Assembly: GCA_021732445.1 (NCBI GenBank)
Contig: JAKFUZ010000007.1
Coordinates: 1 to 64,000 of the forward strand
Source of the DNA: Sphingomonas sp.
GTDB lineage: Bacteria > Pseudomonadota > Alphaproteobacteria > Sphingomonadales > Sphingomonadaceae
Length of the DNA: 64,000 bases
Reading direction: 5' to 3'
Of the stretch, positions 1 through 9,177 are shown one piece after another; within the stretch, counting starts at the first letter, position 1; each line of letters opens with the position of its first letter. The translations under genes were made by a program, and so were the position numbers. A model generated the notes under the pieces. It had not been told where the DNA came from. It saw nothing but the letters and a program-made list of their open reading frames with translations, and searched no databases.

Positions 1-55
1 GCAGCAGCGGCCCAATCAGTTCCCACTCCGCGTCCGACAAATCCCCGCGACCCAT
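1..55 (-). CDS. IS5-family transposase, N-terminal fragment (cut by window edge)
   Basis: Only the first 18 codons are present, read from an ATG at 53-55 on the reverse strand: MGRGDLSDAEWELIGPLL. The phrase DLSDAEWELIGPLL is the standard opening of IS5-group (DUF4096 / DDE) transposases. A GAGGAG ribosome-binding sequence lies about 5 bases upstream of the ATG. Whether the full gene is intact, or split into two frames as in many IS427-type elements, cannot be seen. Identification rests on this short but characteristic stretch. Confidence 0.75.
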   Translation of the reverse strand, partial: MGRGDLSDAEWELIGPLL

Positions 56-125
56 GACTGCTCCTCAAAAAGCAGCCTTGAATCAGAACCAAGCGAGTTT
101 GGGAATCCCTTTTGTCAACACAGCC
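1..125 (-). mobile_element. End of an IS5-family insertion sequence (rest lies left of the window)
   Basis: The reverse strand carries the start of a transposase gene preceded by about 70 bp of leader. The leader ends at about 125 in a sequence starting GGCTGTGTTGACAAAAG, which looks like the terminal inverted repeat of an IS427/IS1031-type IS5 element. The bases just beyond it (126-128, TTA on the reverse strand) fit the short T-N-A target these elements use. The other end and the duplicated target lie outside the window, so the exact boundary is inferred. The element lies directly against the 3' end of dksA. Confidence 0.7.
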
Positions 126-592
126 TAATCTTCGCGCGACACCTTTTCCTGACGTTCATGGCGCTCCTGTGCTTCGACCGTCATGGTCGCGATGGGCCGC
201 GCTTCCAGCCGGCCAAGCGAAATCGGCTCGCCCGTTACTTCGCAATAGCCATAATCGCCTTCGTCAATACGGCGCAGCGCAGCTTCGATTTTGGAGATCA
301 GCTTGCGCTGCCTGTCGCGGGTGCGCAGTTCAATCGACCAGTCCGTTTCGCTGGAGGCGCGGTCGGTCAAATCGGCTTCGCGCAGCGGCTCGCTTTGTAG
401 CTGCGACAGCGTGCCCTGCGCTTCGACAAGAATTGCATCTTTCCAGCGCAGCAACTTGTCACGAAAATATGCCTGCTGGCGCGGGTTCATAAAGGGTTCC
501 GACGGGTCGGGTCGATACCCGTCGCCATCATCGGCCAGCATTTTTGCCGGAATTTTTTCCGCGTCGTCGTGTGGTTTCAGCACAGATGCCAT
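125..592 (-). CDS. dksA: RNA polymerase-binding transcription factor DksA
   Basis: A 155-residue DksA-family protein. DksA inserts a coiled coil into the RNA polymerase secondary channel and, with ppGpp, tunes rRNA and amino-acid promoters. Seen here are the N-terminal segment PFMNPRQQAYFRDKLLRWKD, a long helical middle with the acidic tip region, and the C-terminal globule YGYCEVTGEPISLGRLEARP. Only one cysteine of the canonical four-cysteine zinc finger remains (in YCEVTGE), so zinc binding as in E. coli is unlikely; I believe this is common in alphaproteobacterial DksA. The stop codon TAG uses the first base of the adjoining IS end, so the original C-terminus may have been altered by a residue or two. 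Confidence 0.93.
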   Translation of the reverse strand: MASVLKPHDDAEKIPAKMLADDGDGYRPDPSEPFMNPRQQAYFRDKLLRWKDAILVEAQGTLSQLQSEPLREADLTDRASSETDWSIELRTRDRQRKLISKIEAALRRIDEGDYGYCEVTGEPISLGRLEARPIATMTVEAQERHERQEKVSRED

Positions 593-1037
593 CCCTATAC
601 TCTCCTACGCGCTGCCGCGGGCACCTTGAGGGGCGCTCTATCGTCCAGCCTGAGCGCGCCTATAGCCATCGCATCGGCGCATCACAAGCAACTGCGCGCC
701 GGAAATCCGCCGGAGAGCTAGCGCCAGCCGGGCCGGGACGTCGCCAGGCCGGTAGCCGATGAGTGAGCGACACGTGCCACGAAAAATTAGGCTAACTGCT
801 GTCAGTCGCAAATGACGTCCATTCGGACCACAGCAAAGTTAAGCAATTTGTATCAATATGACACATTAACCAAATACGGATCATGTTGGCACAGTCCGCC
901 TGTCAAGTATCCATCCAATTATTGGTTAACACCCTTGCGCTTAATGCTTTGTTTTGGCCTTTAGGGGAATACGGGTGTGGCCTGACAGGCATTGAACGCT
1001 TTTCAGGTAGCAGAGCCAGCGAAGAGAGAGTGTATCC
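593..1037. other. Gene-free region between dksA and the Ser/Gly-repeat gene
   Basis: These 445 bp lie between two divergently read genes and must hold both promoters. The part from about 780 to 960 is clearly richer in A and T than its surroundings. It contains several TTAA half-sites (near 840, 866, 925 and 940), but none at the seven-base spacing of a full CtrA box. No convincing ORF, tRNA or strong hairpin is seen. Confidence 0.5.
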
Positions 1038-2246
1038 ATGTCTGTGCGAACGGCTGTAGCAAAATTATGCGCTTGTACGTGCGGTGGCGCCCTTATCGGC
1101 GGCGGGGCGGTGCATGTGACCGAATCGGCCAAGCCACGCCACGCCTATGCAGCAAAGGCAAAACGCCATGTGGTGCAAAAATCGGCAGGCATGCGGGCTG
1201 CTTCAACCAAGCGTGTTGCGCGCGTTCGCCGCGTCGTTACCCGAACCCAGGCGGCATGCGCGCCTGCGGTCGTAACCGTTACGAGCCAGGGCACGCCGGT
1301 GCCGCTGCCGCCACCCTATCTCGCCTCAAGCGGCGGGTTTCCGGTGAGCGGCGGTGATGGCGGCTTCCCCGTGGTCATCGGCGGCAGTGGCGGGTTTGGC
1401 GGGTTTGGCGGCGGCTTTTTTGCCGGCGGGTTTTTTGGCGGTGGCGGCAGCAGCGGCGGCGGCAGCGTGGTGGTATCGTCCACCACCAGCGGCGGATCAA
1501 CCAGCACGAGCGGTGGTTCAACCAGCACTGGCGGCGGGTCGAGCAGCACCAGCGGCGGCTCCTCATCGACATCGGCTGGCGGATCGTCCACATCAACTGG
1601 CGGGGTGAGCAGCACCTCGTCATCGGGCAATGTGAGCAGCACGTCGTCAACCGGCGGGTCGTCGTCGAGCGGCAACATATCGTCGGCAAGCGGAGGCTCC
1701 GGCGGCAGCGGCGGCAGTAGCGGCAACGTCTCGTCGGCAAGCGGAGGCTCCGGCGGCAGCTCGGGCAACGTCTCGTCGGCAAGCGGCGGCAGTAGCGGCA
1801 ATGTCTCCTCCGCAAGCGGCGGAAGTTCGGGCAATGTTTCCTCGTCGTCGAGCGGCAATGTCTCGTCGTCTGCGTCGTCGAGCGGCGATGTGTCTTCCTC
1901 GTCGAGCGGCAATGTCAGTTCGTCGGCGTCAAGCTCGACCAGCTCCAGCGGCAACATCACCTCATCAGCCTCATCGAGCGGCGACGTAACCTCGTCGGCA
2001 TCGTCGAGCGGCAGCTTCAGCACCAGCACCAGCACCGGCGGCTTCAGCACGAGCACAAGCACCTCAACGAGCAGCGGGGCGACCAGCACGAGCACCAGCA
2101 GCGGTGCGAGCGGCGGCTCCGGCTCATCGGGCGGCGACCCGGCCCCGGTGCCGGCCCCGCCCATGGTCTTGCTGTTTGGCGCCGCCGCCGCTGCGCTCAT
2201 CGGCCGCAAGCGGCTCGCGCGGCGAACTGCGAGCGAGGTCGCCTGA
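1038..2246 (+). CDS. Secreted Ser/Gly/Thr-repeat protein with PEP-CTERM-like C-terminal anchor
   Basis: Function not recognised. The 402-residue protein has four parts. The N-terminus is weakly hydrophobic and Cys-rich (about 8-27), which may act as a signal. A basic stretch follows (about 31-68). A Gly/Phe-rich block (about 98-140) leads into a long Ser/Gly/Thr region (about 138-365) in which SG[N/D][V/I][S/T] occurs 11 times between 196 and 318. The C-terminus has a VPAPP motif (371-375), a hydrophobic helix (376-389) and a basic tail starting RKR. That three-part ending is the layout of PEP-CTERM exosortase substrates, here with PAPP for PEP. No exosortase is in the window. The ATG follows an AGAGAG ribosome site. 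An extracellular or surface role is inferred. Confidence 0.75.
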   Translation: MSVRTAVAKLCACTCGGALIGGGAVHVTESAKPRHAYAAKAKRHVVQKSAGMRAASTKRVARVRRVVTRTQAACAPAVVTVTSQGTPVPLPPPYLASSGGFPVSGGDGGFPVVIGGSGGFGGFGGGFFAGGFFGGGGSSGGGSVVVSSTTSGGSTSTSGGSTSTGGGSSSTSGGSSSTSAGGSSTSTGGVSSTSSSGNVSSTSSTGGSSSSGNISSASGGSGGSGGSSGNVSSASGGSGGSSGNVSSASGGSSGNVSSASGGSSGNVSSSSSGNVSSSASSSGDVSSSSSGNVSSSASSSTSSSGNITSSASSSGDVTSSASSSGSFSTSTSTGGFSTSTSTSTSSGATSTSTSSGASGGSGSSGGDPAPVPAPPMVLLFGAAAAALIGRKRLARRTASEVA

Positions 2247-2321
2247 CCAATCGCGCGGCGGGGGCCGGGCAGGCCCTGTCCCCGCTTGCACCGGGCGCCG
2301 GTCGCCGCCATAGCCGCGACC

Positions 2322-3599
2322 ATGCACGATATCCGCTTCATCCGAGACCATCCCGAAGCCTTTGATGCAGGGCTTGCGCTGCGCGGCATCGGGCCGCACG
2401 CAGCCAGCCTTATCACGCTTGACGAGCGCCGCCGGGCGCTCACGACGCAGGTTCAGGCCGGGCAGGCCCGCCGCAACGATGCCTCCAAGGCAATTGGTGC
2501 TGCCAAGGCCAGGGGCGACGGCGCGGCCGCAGCTGCGCTTATGGAAGAAGTGTCCATATTGAAGGACACGCTCCCTGCACTCGATGCCGAGGAAAAAGCG
2601 CTGGGCGAGGCGCTGCATGCGCAGCTCGCCGCCTTACCCAACCTCCCGCTTGGCGACGTACCGCACGGCGCCGATGAGGGGGGCAATGTGCTGGTCCATG
2701 AACGCGGCGGCAGGCGCGCCGTTGATTTTGAGGTGCGCGAGCACGACGTGATCGGCCCGGCGATGGGGCTTGATTTTGAAACGGGGGCGTTGTTGTCGGG
2801 CGCGCGGTTCACGGTGGTGCGGGGCGCAGCCGCGCGACTGAACCGGGCGCTCGGCCAGTTTGGCCTCGACATTCTTACGCGCACACACGGCTATGAGGAA
2901 ATCGTGCCACCGGTCATGGTGCGCAGCGAAACCATGTTTGGCACCGGCCAGTTGCCCAAATTTGCCGAAGACTCCTTCCAGACCACAGATGGCCGCTGGC
3001 TCATTCCGACAGCCGAGGTCAGCCTCACCAACATCGTGCGCGAGCGCATTCTGGCGAGCGAAGAGCTGCCGCTGCGCTTCACCGCGCTCACCCAGTGTTT
3101 CCGGTCCGAAGCAGGCGCTGCGGGGCGCGACACGCGCGGCTTCATCCGCCAGCATCAGTTTGAAAAGGCCGAAATGGTCTCCATCGTCCGCCCCGAGGAT
3201 TCGGAAGCCGAACATGAGCGGATGACCGCGTGCGCCGAGGACATTCTTGACCGGCTGGAGCTGCCCTATCGCCGCATGAAGCTGTGCACCGGTGACATGG
3301 GGTTCACCGCCGCGCGCACCTATGATCTGGAAGTGTGGCTTCCCGGCCAGGGGCGTTACCGCGAAATCTCAAGCTGCTCGACCTGCCTAGACTTTCAGGC
3401 GCGGCGAATGAACACGCGCTATCGGCCCGCCGATGACAAGAACACCCGCTTTGTGCACACACTCAACGGATCGGGGCTGGTCGTGGGGCGTATGATCGTG
3501 GCCATTTTCGAAAATTATCAGCAGGCAGGCGGGTCGGTCGCGGTGCCTACCGCGCTCCAGCCCTATCTTGGCGGGCTGAACCGGCTGGAGCCGGCCTGA
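2322..3599 (+). CDS. serS: Seryl-tRNA synthetase
   Basis: A class II aminoacyl-tRNA synthetase that charges tRNA-Ser (and tRNA-Sec) in the cytoplasm; 425 residues, normal length. The N-terminal [18 protein letters not shown] begins the coiled-coil tRNA-binding arm (about 25-105). Motif 2 is visible as [21 protein letters not shown] and motif 3 as [19 protein letters not shown]. The open frame extends 12 codons upstream, but the ATG at 2322 is chosen because MHDIRFIR is the family start. Its stop overlaps the surE start by one base (TGATG), implying translational coupling. Confidence 0.98.
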   Translation: MHDIRFIRDHPEAFDAGLALRGIGPHAASLITLDERRRALTTQVQAGQARRNDASKAIGAAKARGDGAAAAALMEEVSILKDTLPALDAEEKALGEALHAQLAALPNLPLGDVPHGADEGGNVLVHERGGRRAVDFEVREHDVIGPAMGLDFETGALLSGARFTVVRGAAARLNRALGQFGLDILTRTHGYEEIVPPVMVRSETMFGTGQLPKFAEDSFQTTDGRWLIPTAEVSLTNIVRERILASEELPLRFTALTQCFRSEAGAAGRDTRGFIRQHQFEKAEMVSIVRPEDSEAEHERMTACAEDILDRLELPYRRMKLCTGDMGFTAARTYDLEVWLPGQGRYREISSCSTCLDFQARRMNTRYRPADDKNTRFVHTLNGSGLVVGRMIVAIFENYQQAGGSVAVPTALQPYLGGLNRLEPA

Positions 3600-4363
3600 T
3601 GCGCATTCTGCTGACCAACGACGATGGCTATCACGCGCCGGGACTGAAAATTCTCGAACAGATCGCCGCGGCACTTTCTGACGATGTCTGGGTGGTGGCG
3701 CCAGCCGACGAGCAATCGGGGGCGGGGCATTCGCTCACCCTTACCCGGCCCATCCGCATTCGCCGCCACGCCGACAAGCGCTTTGCGGTGGCAGGCACGC
3801 CAACCGACGCGGTGATGATGGCGCTTGCCAGGATCATGAAAGACACCCCGCCCGACCTTATTCTGTCGGGCGTCAATCGCGGTGCGAATCTGGCCGAAGA
3901 CGTGACCTATTCGGGCACCGTGTCGGCGGCCATGGAGGGGGCGCTGGCGGGCGTCCGGTCGATCGCGCTCAGCCAGGCCTATGCGCGCGAGGGTATGGGC
4001 GATGTGGTGCCCTTTGCCGCTGCCGCCGCCTGGGGTGAGCGTGTGCTGCGCCCGTTGCTCGATGCGCCGCTTGAGCCACGCACGCTGGTGAACATCAATT
4101 TTCCGGCGACCTCGGCTGAAGGAGTGCGCGGCGTGCGCGTCGTCGACCAGGGGCTGCGCGATTATGGCCGGCTGCAAATCGTCACCAACCGCGATCCGCG
4201 CGGTTATGACTATCACTGGTTCGCGCTCGGGCCGGCCATCGACACGCCGGCCCATTCCACCGATCTTGAGGCGGTGGCGGATGGATATGTCGCGGTTACG
4301 CCACTGCATCTGGACCTGACACACCATAAATCGCTCGATATGCTGCGCGCGGCATATCGCTGA
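3599..4363 (+). CDS. surE: 5'/3'-nucleotidase SurE
   Basis: A stationary-phase survival protein that dephosphorylates nucleoside monophosphates in a metal-dependent way; 254 residues. The N-terminal LLTNDDGYHAPGL carries the metal-binding Asp pair, and SGVNRGANLAEDVTYSGTV is the second active-site segment. It is the middle gene of serS-surE-nlpD-like. In many proteobacteria pcm (protein-L-isoaspartate methyltransferase) follows surE; here it is absent and the next gene begins 9 bases later. Confidence 0.97.
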   Translation: MRILLTNDDGYHAPGLKILEQIAAALSDDVWVVAPADEQSGAGHSLTLTRPIRIRRHADKRFAVAGTPTDAVMMALARIMKDTPPDLILSGVNRGANLAEDVTYSGTVSAAMEGALAGVRSIALSQAYAREGMGDVVPFAAAAAWGERVLRPLLDAPLEPRTLVNINFPATSAEGVRGVRVVDQGLRDYGRLQIVTNRDPRGYDYHWFALGPAIDTPAHSTDLEAVADGYVAVTPLHLDLTHHKSLDMLRAAYR

Positions 4364-4372
4364 GCGGCGAAA

Positions 4373-5452
4373 ATGGGGAAGGCAATGGCAGTGATCGAGC
4401 GGCGGCGGCCGGCGGCATGGACATGCATCATCTGGCTGATGCTGGGCTGCGGGTGCGTGCCTGCCGCTTATGGCGCGCGCGGCGATGGCCAGCCCTTGCC
4501 ACCGCCGCCACCCGCACAGGCTGACGGCGCTGAACAGTCGCCGACGAACATCTTGCCTGCCCGGCAACTTTGGGAGGTCCGCCCGGTCACGCCCAATGCT
4601 CAAGACGTCGCAGCAGAGCTGTACACCGTGCAGCCCGGTGACACGCTGCTCGGCATCGCGCGAAAGACCGGCGCCGGGTCAGAGGCGATTGCCCGCGCCA
4701 ACGGCATCGCTGCGCCCTTTTTGGTCAAAACCGGCCGGCGACTTGCGATCCCGGCCGGTCGCTATCATCTGGTCCAGTCCGGCGAGACGGGGATTGCGAT
4801 TGCACGGGCTTATGGCGTTGAGTGGTCACGCGTTGTGGCCGACAATCAGCTTACCGAACCCTATATTCTGCGCGCCGGGCAGCGCATTTTGATCCCTCGC
4901 GCCGGGCCGCAGTCACTGGCCGAACGGGCCGCCGCCTTTCATCTCGACATCGACGATATTGTGACCGGCAGCCAGCCCGCGCTTGCCGAGCGCGCCCGGC
5001 CAGCAAAACCCAGCGCATCGGCAAGCCCGCGCCTGCCGCCCACCGCCGCCATCGCCGAGCCTGAGGCGCTGCGCGGCGGCTTCCGCTGGCCGGTCAACGG
5101 GCCGCTGCTCCAGCGCTTTGGCCCGGCAGGCTCGGGCCAGCGCAATGACGGCATAAAAATCGGCGTGGCGCGCGGCACGCCCGTGCTGGCGGCGTCTGAC
5201 GGCGTGGTTGCCTATACCGGCGCCGAAGTGGCCGGGCTTGGGGGTCTGGTGATCCTGAAGCACGGCAGCGGCTGGACCAGTGTTTACGGGCATAACGAGC
5301 AGATCCTCGTCCAGCGTGGCCAGGCGGTGAAGCAGGGCCAGGCGGTTGCACTGTCAGGCGATACGGGCTTTGCCGAGCGGCCCGAGCTGCATTTTGAACT
5401 GCGCAAAGGCCGCACGCCGGTTGATCCGCTGGTCGAGCTCCCCAAGCGCTGA
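4373..5452 (+). CDS. NlpD-like LysM/LytM-domain protein, probable amidase activator
   Basis: A 359-residue envelope protein. It has an N-terminal hydrophobic signal (about 14-32, WTCIIWLMLGCGCVPAAYG), two LysM peptidoglycan-binding repeats (about 83-125 and 127-175), a Pro/Ala-rich linker, and a C-terminal M23/LytM domain (about 235-355). The metal ligands look lost. The usual HxxxD position reads NDGIK, and the HxH position reads ELH in PELHFELRKG. This matches NlpD/EnvC-type proteins, which activate cell-wall amidases instead of cutting peptidoglycan. The signal could be lipoprotein type, since two cysteines sit at its end. An alternative ATG lies at 4385. Confidence 0.85.
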   Translation: MGKAMAVIERRRPAAWTCIIWLMLGCGCVPAAYGARGDGQPLPPPPPAQADGAEQSPTNILPARQLWEVRPVTPNAQDVAAELYTVQPGDTLLGIARKTGAGSEAIARANGIAAPFLVKTGRRLAIPAGRYHLVQSGETGIAIARAYGVEWSRVVADNQLTEPYILRAGQRILIPRAGPQSLAERAAAFHLDIDDIVTGSQPALAERARPAKPSASASPRLPPTAAIAEPEALRGGFRWPVNGPLLQRFGPAGSGQRNDGIKIGVARGTPVLAASDGVVAYTGAEVAGLGGLVILKHGSGWTSVYGHNEQILVQRGQAVKQGQAVALSGDTGFAERPELHFELRKGRTPVDPLVELPKR

Positions 5453-5506
5453 ACGCAACGCCGCGATTGCGCTTGGCCGCCAATATCCCTTAAGCGAGGG
5501 CGCATC

Positions 5507-6739
5507 ATGACCGGCTTCACCTCTGACCTGCTCCGCCTGCTTTCCAGCCGCGGCCATATTCATCAACTGACCGACGGCCACGCGCTTGATGCGCTGGCAG
5601 CCCGCCAGATCGTGCCTGGCTATGGCGGGTTCGATGCAACCGCGCCCTCGCTTCATGTCGGCAATCTCATGCTCATCATGCTGCTCCGGCGGATGCAGCA
5701 GACAGGCCACAAGCCAATCGTGCTGATGGGCGGCGGCACGACAAAAGTCGGCGACCCTTCAGGCAAGGACGAATCGCGCAAGCTGCTCGACGATGCGGCA
5801 ATCGACGCGAATATCGCCTCGATAAGAACCGTGTTCGAGAGGTTTCTTACCTTTGGCGATGGGCCGACTGATGCGGTGCTGGTCAACAATGCCGACTGGC
5901 TCGACGCGATCCATTACATCCCGTTCCTGCGCGATGTCGGCCGGCACTTCACGATCAACCGCATGCTCGCGTTCGATTCCGTGAAGCTGCGGCTGGATCG
6001 CGAGCAACCGCTGACTTTCCTTGAATTCAACTATATGATTCTCCAGGCCTATGATTTTCTGGAATTGTCGCGCCGCGCGAATTGCCGGATGCAGCTTGGC
6101 GGATCGGACCAATGGGGCAATATCGTCAACGGGGTAGAGCTTGCCCGCCGGGTGGACGGTACGGAAGTCTTCGGCCTCACCACTCCGCTCATCACGACGG
6201 CCGACGGCGCGAAAATGGGCAAGACGGCCTCGGGCGCTGTGTGGCTGAACGAAAACCAGCTCTCAAATTATGACTATTGGCAATTCTGGCGCAACGCCGA
6301 CGACCGCGATGTGGGGCGCTTCCTCAGGCTGTTCACCGACATATCGCTCGACGAGATTGCCCGGCTGGAGGCGCTGGAAGGCGCCGAAATCAACGCCGCG
6401 AAGGTCATCCTCGCCAATGCGGCAACCGCGTTGTGCCGCGGCGAGGCCGCCGCAACCGACGCCGCAGAGACCGCGCGGCGCACCTTTGAACACGGCGGCA
6501 GCGGCGAAGCGCTGCCCACGCACGCGGTGCCCGGCGGCCAGATCACTCTGGTAGACGCGCTGGTGGCACTCGGTTTTGCTAGCTCGAAAGGTGACGCGCG
6601 GCGGCTCATCAAAGGCGGCGGCGCGCGCGTTGGGCCTGGCAAGATTACCGATGAAGCCTATGTCATCGCCCTCGAAAGCGCGCCAATTCGCGTATCTGCC
6701 GGCAAGAAGCATCACGGGGTGCTGACCAGCGGCCAATAG
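5507..6739 (+). CDS. tyrS: Tyrosyl-tRNA synthetase
   Basis: A class I aminoacyl-tRNA synthetase that charges tRNA-Tyr; 410 residues. The HIGH signature appears as PSLHVGNL (about 48-55) and the KMSKS loop as AKMGKT (about 230). The tyrosine pocket segment [27 protein letters not shown] is intact. The last ~65 residues form the S4 RNA-binding domain ([25 protein letters not shown]). The ATG is 54 bases after the NlpD-like gene. It converges with recG, with a 25-base gap. Confidence 0.98.
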   Translation: MTGFTSDLLRLLSSRGHIHQLTDGHALDALAARQIVPGYGGFDATAPSLHVGNLMLIMLLRRMQQTGHKPIVLMGGGTTKVGDPSGKDESRKLLDDAAIDANIASIRTVFERFLTFGDGPTDAVLVNNADWLDAIHYIPFLRDVGRHFTINRMLAFDSVKLRLDREQPLTFLEFNYMILQAYDFLELSRRANCRMQLGGSDQWGNIVNGVELARRVDGTEVFGLTTPLITTADGAKMGKTASGAVWLNENQLSNYDYWQFWRNADDRDVGRFLRLFTDISLDEIARLEALEGAEINAAKVILANAATALCRGEAAATDAAETARRTFEHGGSGEALPTHAVPGGQITLVDALVALGFASSKGDARRLIKGGGARVGPGKITDEAYVIALESAPIRVSAGKKHHGVLTSGQ

Positions 6740-6764
6740 GCGGGGCTTCGGCGGCCTTTCGCGC

Positions 6765-8825
6765 CTAGCCCGAGCGGAGCAGCGCAACGCCTGCATCCCG
6801 CTCAAACAGATACAGGACAACCCGCGCCGCCTGGCCGCGCGGGCCGGCCAGACCGCCATCGCGCTCGATCAACAGTCGCGCATCATCATTGGCCATGCGC
6901 AGCAGCGGGCCGAGCATGTCCGGCGTGGCGAGCCGGAACTGCGCGTCGCCCGATTGCCGGGTGCCCAGCAGCTCACCCGCACCGCGCAGCTTAAGATCTT
7001 CTTCGGCAATCAGGAAGCCGTCATTGGTTTCCCGCATCAGCGCCAGCCGTGCCCGCGCGGTTTCGCTCAAATGCTGGCCACGGATCAGCAGGCAGTTGGA
7101 AGCACCGCTCCCGCGCCCTACCCGGCCGCGCAACTGATGAAGCTGTGCCAGCCCGAAGCGATCCGCCGCCTCGATGACGATGAGCGTTGCATTGGGCACA
7201 TCGACGCCCACCTCGATCACCGTGGTTGCCACCAGCAGGCCAAGCGCGCCGCTGGCAAAGGCGGCCATCACCGTGTCCTTTTCCACCCCCTTCATCCGCC
7301 CATGGACCAGCCCCACCCGGTCACCAAGCCTTGCGCGAAGCGCGGCCGCGCGCTCCTCGGCCGCGGCAAGATCGGTCTTTTCGCTCTCCTCGACCAGCGG
7401 GCACACCCAATAAGCCTGCCCGCCGCCCGCCAGATGCCGGCCCACCGCCCCGATGACATCGGCAAGCCGCTCCTGGGACAGCACGCGCGTTTCAATCGGC
7501 TGGCGACCAGGCGGCATTTCGTCGAGCCGGCTGACGTCCATCTCGCCGTACAGCGCCAATGTCAGCGTGCGCGGAATTGGGGTCGCCGTCATCGCGAGCA
7601 GATGCGGCGGGGTGCCGGCCTTTTCGGCAAGCAACATCCGTTGCGCCACGCCAAAGCGGTGCTGCTCGTCAACCACCACCAGGCCCAGATCACGATAGGC
7701 AACCGCTTCCTGAAAAATCGCGTGCGTGCCAATGAGAATGTGGATCGAGCCATCCGCCAGCCCCATCAGCGTGGCCTCGCGCACGCGGCCCTTGTCCCGG
7801 CCGGTGAGGACCGCAATGTTGACGGGCAGCCCCGCGAACAGCGCGCGCAGACTTTCATGATGCTGGCGGGCAAGAATTTCAGTCGGCGCCAGAAAGGCAC
7901 CCTGCGCACCTGCTTCCACCGCCACCAGCAGCGCCATCGCCGCGACCAGTGTTTTGCCCGAGCCGACATCTCCCTGCAACAGGCGCAGCATCGGCTGGCG
8001 CTGGCGCATATCGCCTTCAATTTCGGCAATCGAGCGCGCCTGTGCGCCCGTCGGCTGATAGGGCAGCCGCAAGGCACCCCGCAAACGCCCGTCGCCAACG
8101 AGCGCCCGGCCCGGCCTTGAGCGCGTCGATGCCCGCACCAGCATGAGCGCCAACTGGCTTGCGAACACTTCGTCATAGGCCAGCCGCGCGCGCGCCGGGG
8201 CATCGCTTGGGTCGGCATGGAGCCGCGCCAGCGCCTCGCGCCAGGCGGGCCATTGGTGCTTGGCGCGAAGCCCCGGTTCGATCCATTCCTCAAGCTGTGG
8301 CGCCCGCGCGACAGCCTGCGCGGCAAGCTGCGCCATCCGCCGTGACGTCATGCCTTCTGACAGCGGGTAGACCGCCTCGCGGGTCGGGTGGTCTTCGGCC
8401 TCCTCCACTGGCACGACATAGTCGGGGTGGACGATTTGCAGCTCCTGACCATAGGTTTCGAGCTTGCCCGACACGCGGCGCGGCTCGCCGAGCGGCAGCA
8501 GTTTTTTCACCCAGCCCGAATTGCCCCCGAAATACACGAGCGACACCGCATTGCCGGCGGCGTCGATTGCATGGGCCCGGCTGGGGCCTCGCCCTGGGCT
8601 GGTGCGATAGCCGGTCGCCGTGAGCGTGATGGCAATGGTGCGCCCGGCATCGGCGATATCGAGCGTCTCGCGCGGCAGCCGGTCAACCCAGCCGGTCGGC
8701 AGGTGGAAGGCGATATCGACCACGCGCGCGAGCCCCAGCCGCTCCAGCGGCCTGGCAAGCACCGCGCCAACGCCCTTCAGGGCAGTGACTTCTGCGAACA
8801 GTGGATTGAGGATTTCGGGCCGCAT
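6765..8825 (-). CDS. recG: ATP-dependent DNA helicase RecG
   Basis: An SF2 helicase that remodels stalled forks and Holliday junctions; 686 residues. The N-terminal wedge domain includes an OB fold (about 60-150). The helicase core has Walker A GDVGSGKT, the DEQH box in VVVDEQHRFGV, motif [13 protein letters not shown], and motif [12 protein letters not shown]. The open frame continues 72 codons upstream into the divergent sdhE gene. The ATG at 8825 (MRPEILNPLFAEVTALKGVG) is the family start. It is transcribed divergently from sdhE across a 74-base gap. Confidence 0.97.
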   Translation of the reverse strand: MRPEILNPLFAEVTALKGVGAVLARPLERLGLARVVDIAFHLPTGWVDRLPRETLDIADAGRTIAITLTATGYRTSPGRGPSRAHAIDAAGNAVSLVYFGGNSGWVKKLLPLGEPRRVSGKLETYGQELQIVHPDYVVPVEEAEDHPTREAVYPLSEGMTSRRMAQLAAQAVARAPQLEEWIEPGLRAKHQWPAWREALARLHADPSDAPARARLAYDEVFASQLALMLVRASTRSRPGRALVGDGRLRGALRLPYQPTGAQARSIAEIEGDMRQRQPMLRLLQGDVGSGKTLVAAMALLVAVEAGAQGAFLAPTEILARQHHESLRALFAGLPVNIAVLTGRDKGRVREATLMGLADGSIHILIGTHAIFQEAVAYRDLGLVVVDEQHRFGVAQRMLLAEKAGTPPHLLAMTATPIPRTLTLALYGEMDVSRLDEMPPGRQPIETRVLSQERLADVIGAVGRHLAGGGQAYWVCPLVEESEKTDLAAAEERAAALRARLGDRVGLVHGRMKGVEKDTVMAAFASGALGLLVATTVIEVGVDVPNATLIVIEAADRFGLAQLHQLRGRVGRGSGASNCLLIRGQHLSETARARLALMRETNDGFLIAEEDLKLRGAGELLGTRQSGDAQFRLATPDMLGPLLRMANDDARLLIERDGGLAGPRGQAARVVLYLFERDAGVALLRSG

Positions 8826-8899
8826 GTCTATCTGACACCCTCTTACCCCCAGCCGACGGTTGCTCCAAGCGCCGCCGGCCCATTGTCGTTGGAGTGCCC

Positions 8900-9166
8900 A
8901 TGGACCGCGAGACCCGCCTGAAGCGCTTGCATTTTCGCAGCCACCACCGCGGGACGCGGGAAGCCGACCTGTTGATCGGCGGCTTTTTCGATGCGCATGG
9001 GGCCGCGTGGAACGACACCGACATGGCACTGTTCGAAGCATTGCTGGAAGAGCAGGATGTCGACATCATGGCCTGGGCGATGGGGACGCAAGCGCCGCCT
9101 GCCCGTTATGAAGGCTCGATACTCGCAGCGCTCACGACGCTGACTTATGTGCCAGTCGCCGAATAG
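8900..9166 (+). CDS. sdhE: FAD assembly factor SdhE
   Basis: A small cytoplasmic protein (88 residues) that promotes covalent attachment of FAD to succinate dehydrogenase SdhA and related flavoproteins. The RGxxE motif is present in HRGTREADLLIGGFFD, followed by the acidic helix MALFEALLEEQDVDIMAWAMG. The ATG at 8900 follows GGAG by five bases and is preferred over a GTG two codons earlier. It lies 11 bases ahead of mfd; the recG/sdhE/mfd grouping is frequent in alphaproteobacteria. Confidence 0.93.
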   Translation: MDRETRLKRLHFRSHHRGTREADLLIGGFFDAHGAAWNDTDMALFEALLEEQDVDIMAWAMGTQAPPARYEGSILAALTTLTYVPVAE

Positions 9167-9177
9167 CGCCGCCGAAA

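Noticed and set aside
835-945. TTAA half-sites resembling a CtrA box
   Set aside because: No pair has the seven-base spacing of the TTAA-N7-TTAA consensus.
1316-2443. Long reverse-strand open frame (375 codons) rich in Pro, Leu, Asp and Glu
   Set aside because: It is the antisense of the Ser/Gly repeat codons and runs into serS; its composition is explained by the repeat.
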